This document shows positions 61,970 to 64,000 of a stretch of 64,000 nt of DNA, one piece after another; the stretch's first letter is position 1; the number at the start of each line of letters is the position of its first letter. Source of the DNA: Ruminococcus sp. (GTDB lineage Bacteria; Bacillota; Clostridia; Oscillospirales; Ruminococcaceae). Under the pieces are notes generated by a model. The model did no database searches. It was not told the origin of the DNA and saw only the letters and a program-made list of their open reading frames with translations. Location of the stretch: positions 1 to 64,000 of the forward strand of contig NZ_JAILMR010000018.1 of NCBI RefSeq assembly GCF_024692365.1. The letters are read 5' to 3'. Made by a program: the position numbers and the translations under genes.

Positions 61970-63568
61970 TTATTTTGTTATCTGATCGTTTAGCTTGATA
62001 GCAGAGATATTGTAATAGTTATATGTTGAATTCTTAAGATTTCTTTCTATGCGCTGGTTTATATATTCTGTACCTGTCATATCTTCATCTGCGTATTTGT
62101 CGTTCATATATTTATTCTGAACAAGTTCTTCGTACTGTTCTTCGGTTATAACAGCGGCTGCATCAGATGAAAGATCACACATCTCGGTTATATCCTGGAA
62201 ACTCAGCTGTTCTGAACAGTATTCCATATTATATCTAGCGATTATAGCATCAGGACGAGAGAAGCAGAGCAGGGCAAACATCAGGGTGAAAGTCACAGCT
62301 GCTGAACGAATAAAAGCGAAGTTAGCTTTGAACTGCCTGATTATAACATATACGAACATCAGCGCTGTCAGCACCATGAACCATGTGGTGTAAACGCGAA
62401 GCTGTGTCAGCCCGTAATTCTGGATATAAAGCACCATCTTGCTTATTGCTGTTGCAGTGATGAGAATCGTGAATACGGATATCATCACCGTGTAGAATCT
62501 CAGTGCGCGGGGCTTTTCATCGCCTGATTTTTTCGAGAAAAAGTTGATCGCGAATATAACGGCTGCGTTTATCAGTTCTATTGCAAATAGTTCAAAGAAT
62601 CCGCGTCTTGCATATTCTGCGTAGCTGTAATTATCGGGAAGCTTGTTCATAAATGCAGAGAGAAAATAGTTTGCCTGAGAAATAAAGAACAGCACGTAAA
62701 GCAGACATATTGGAGTAACCGCAGTGTAGACTGCGGTGTTTGAAACAAAGCGAAGTCTACTGATAAAAGATGTGCATTTTTCCTCGTCGAGAGTGCGTGC
62801 TTTCTCTGCGTGAGTATGCGAGTATAACAGTCCGAATAAATACCCTGCAATTGGAATGGATAAAATAATTCTTCCAATTATTACAGGTATATTGTCGTAA
62901 TTGAAAGCTTCTGAAAGCTTGGTGAGCATTGCTTCAACGCCTGCGTCAGCTGACATCAGAAGTCCTGCAACAACTATTGTCAGAGGAGTCGCGAGGATAA
63001 GTCCACCGATGGCGGCTTTGATATTCGCGCCTGAGTTCTTTGCGTTAATAGAACTTCCAACTGCAGAGAATTCTTTACCCGAATGTGATATCGGATTTCC
63101 TACTGAGCATTTGAGAAACTCAAATGCTGCAAATCTTCCGAAAAGCTTCTTTTCAGCGCACACGCAGTACACCAGATAAGCGCCTGCAGGCAGCAGGAAT
63201 ATCATATCCAGTATCTTGATGAAGTCATTTGCTGTCAGTGAGAATACCGTTGAAAAAGCTATCATCACAGCAGTCCAGATCTTGTGGGAGATTTTGAAAG
63301 TGTGATCTGTCTTTTTCAGATATCCGACTGTCAGCGCTATCATCAGCAGACAAAGTCCTGTTGTGAAGAATCCCGTAGTGTTGCTAATAGCGAACTGCAC
63401 AATTCCGTAAGCAATTGCAAATGCGGTGAATGCCAAGATCTTTTCGCCTTTTGTGAATACAGGCTTTTCTTTGACTAATGACGGATACGGTCCGAAAGTA
63501 GTTGGTAAAGTTTGTACATCGGACTGAGATATGTTTTCCTGCCCGTTTGTTGGGTTAATGGTTTCCAT
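61970..63568 (-). CDS. DUF4173 membrane protein
   Basis: The 532-residue protein has a polar N-terminus (1-40), about 11 or 12 membrane segments, and a C-terminal polar region of about 90 residues (SFQDITEMCDLSSDAAAVI). The conserved SQANYFLSAFMNKLPDNYSYAEYARRGFFELF (quoted in parts: QANYFLSAF, SYAEYARRGFFELFAI) matches the DUF4153/DUF4173 family of unknown function. These genes often adjoin XRE/DUF2975 pairs, as here. Confidence 0.85.
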   Translation of the reverse strand: METINPTNGQENISQSDVQTLPTTFGPYPSLVKEKPVFTKGEKILAFTAFAIAYGIVQFAISNTTGFFTTGLCLLMIALTVGYLKKTDHTFKISHKIWTAVMIAFSTVFSLTANDFIKILDMIFLLPAGAYLVYCVCAEKKLFGRFAAFEFLKCSVGNPISHSGKEFSAVGSSINAKNSGANIKAAIGGLILATPLTIVVAGLLMSADAGVEAMLTKLSEAFNYDNIPVIIGRIILSIPIAGYLFGLLYSHTHAEKARTLDEEKCTSFISRLRFVSNTAVYTAVTPICLLYVLFFISQANYFLSAFMNKLPDNYSYAEYARRGFFELFAIELINAAVIFAINFFSKKSGDEKPRALRFYTVMISVFTILITATAISKMVLYIQNYGLTQLRVYTTWFMVLTALMFVYVIIRQFKANFAFIRSAAVTFTLMFALLCFSRPDAIIARYNMEYCSEQLSFQDITEMCDLSSDAAAVITEEQYEELVQNKYMNDKYADEDMTGTEYINQRIERNLKNSTYNYYNISAIKLNDQITK

Positions 63569-63672
63569 TTTGTGTTCCTCCCGATCTCTTTTCTGTCGAT
63601 ACGGCTTTTATTTTACGATCATATATATATCCGTTATGTTGTGCTCTTTTCTCTTGTGTCTGATAAACTGTA

Positions 63673-63879
63673 CTATTCTTTTCGGTATTCCAGGATGTCT
63701 CCCGGCTGACAATCCAGCACCTCACATATCTTATCTAGGGTGGAAAAACGTACAGCTTTTGCTTTGCCTGTTTTGAGTATAGACAGGTTTGCCGCGGTGA
63801 TACCGATTTTTTCTGCAAGTTCATTTGATGATATCTTCCGCTTTGCCATCATCACATCGAGGTTAACGATTATCGCCAT
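63673..63879 (-). CDS. XRE-family HTH regulator (YozG-like)
   Basis: The 68-residue product is almost only an HTH domain: VMMAKRKISSNELAEKIGIT, NLSILKTGKAKAVRFSTLDKICEVLDCQPGDIL (quoted in parts: NLSILKTGKAKAV, LDKICEVLDCQPGD). It is the usual partner of the DUF2975 protein upstream, 12 bases away, and probably regulates this membrane-protein group. Confidence 0.9.
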   Translation of the reverse strand: MAIIVNLDVMMAKRKISSNELAEKIGITAANLSILKTGKAKAVRFSTLDKICEVLDCQPGDILEYRKE

Positions 63880-63891
63880 GATCCCGCCTCC

Positions 63892-64000
63892 TCATATTGT
63901 GAAATCATTTTCTGATTTCAGTTCTATCGCTTTTTCAAAGACGTTCTTCACGACCCTGATTATCAGTCCGAGGAACATCGCGAAAAAAGCAGTGAACAGA
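63892..64000 (-). CDS. DUF2975-like membrane protein, 3' end only
   Basis: Minus-strand frame entering from the window edge ends LFTAFFAMFLGLIIRVVKNV, then FEKAIELKSENDFTI and TGA. The last helix and acidic end match DUF2975 proteins, which are encoded just before YozG-like regulators. The N-terminus is outside the window. Confidence 0.7.
   Translation of the reverse strand, partial: LFTAFFAMFLGLIIRVVKNVFEKAIELKSENDFTI

Overview
The window looks like a chromosomal segment of a Ruminococcus, most likely close to R. albus. A secreted GH30 xylanase ends in a CBM37-like module of the kind known from R. albus. A SpoVB-type flippase, MazG, HU and RqcP lie together in a Firmicutes-type arrangement. 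RBSs are strong AGGAGG types, and many promoters are TTGACA-like / TATAAT-like with a 17-bp spacer. These identifications come from reading the sequence; no database search was run.

Layout. 1-900: non-coding, with a roughly 490-bp element that has terminal inverted repeats and two inward-facing arrays of 22-bp iteron-like repeats. 955-5540: a large duplicated beta-helix surface-type protein without a signal peptide and a 38-residue peptide; then, after a terminator and under a new promoter, a PqqD-like (RRE) protein, an S24/S26 signal-peptidase-like protein and an HprK-like kinase (a possible peptide-modification cassette). 5541-10360: a CBM37-like gene remnant, a structured leader or small RNA, and a small integrative element (RepA-like ATPase, excisionase, tyrosine integrase with an embedded HTH) beside tRNA-Arg(ACG). 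10533-11949: HAD hydrolase and DUF4261 protein. 12418-21001: a four-gene signalling operon (REC-GGDEF*-EAL, HPt, solute-binding/PAS/GGDEF, hybrid histidine kinase), which together supply every step of a phosphorelay. 21217-25842: membrane protein, ArsB/NhaD-like permease, cytidylate-kinase-like protein and an ammonium transporter fused to a P-II domain. 26818-31293: GH30 xylanase convergent with a LacI-sensor/AraC regulator. 31479-36728: small proteins, PAP2 phosphatase, an EAL protein fused to a beta-helix domain, a DUF6572 protein and a decayed PoNi-like immunity gene.

36785-42457 (minus): a compact six-gene operon of circularly permuted ATP-grasp, alpha-E, transglutaminase-like protein, two aspartoacylase/AstE-like proteins (the second lacks both zinc histidines) and a RelA/SpoT-type synthetase. 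42756-49540: tRNA-Leu(TAA), flippase, MazG, HU, RqcP, PNPOx-like protein, DUF4317, and the Pfs-LuxS pair. 49591-53811 (minus): VTT membrane protein, a second membrane protein, D,D-carboxypeptidase, CBS protein and lipoprotein. 54080-59215 (minus): RNase P RNA, methyltransferase and two large c-di-GMP proteins. 60021-64000: FSA/TalC aldolase, lipoprotein, DUF4173 membrane protein and an XRE/DUF2975 pair cut by the window end.

Two themes recur. Cyclic-di-GMP signalling is dense: five proteins carry GGDEF and/or EAL domains, and several GGDEF sites are degenerate. In addition, several transcription units begin with a consensus promoter followed by a terminator-like hairpin in the leader, which suggests control by attenuation. 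The best candidates for undescribed biology are the peptide/PqqD/S26/HprK cassette, the ATP-grasp to RelA operon, the EAL-beta-helix fusion and the iteron-bearing element.
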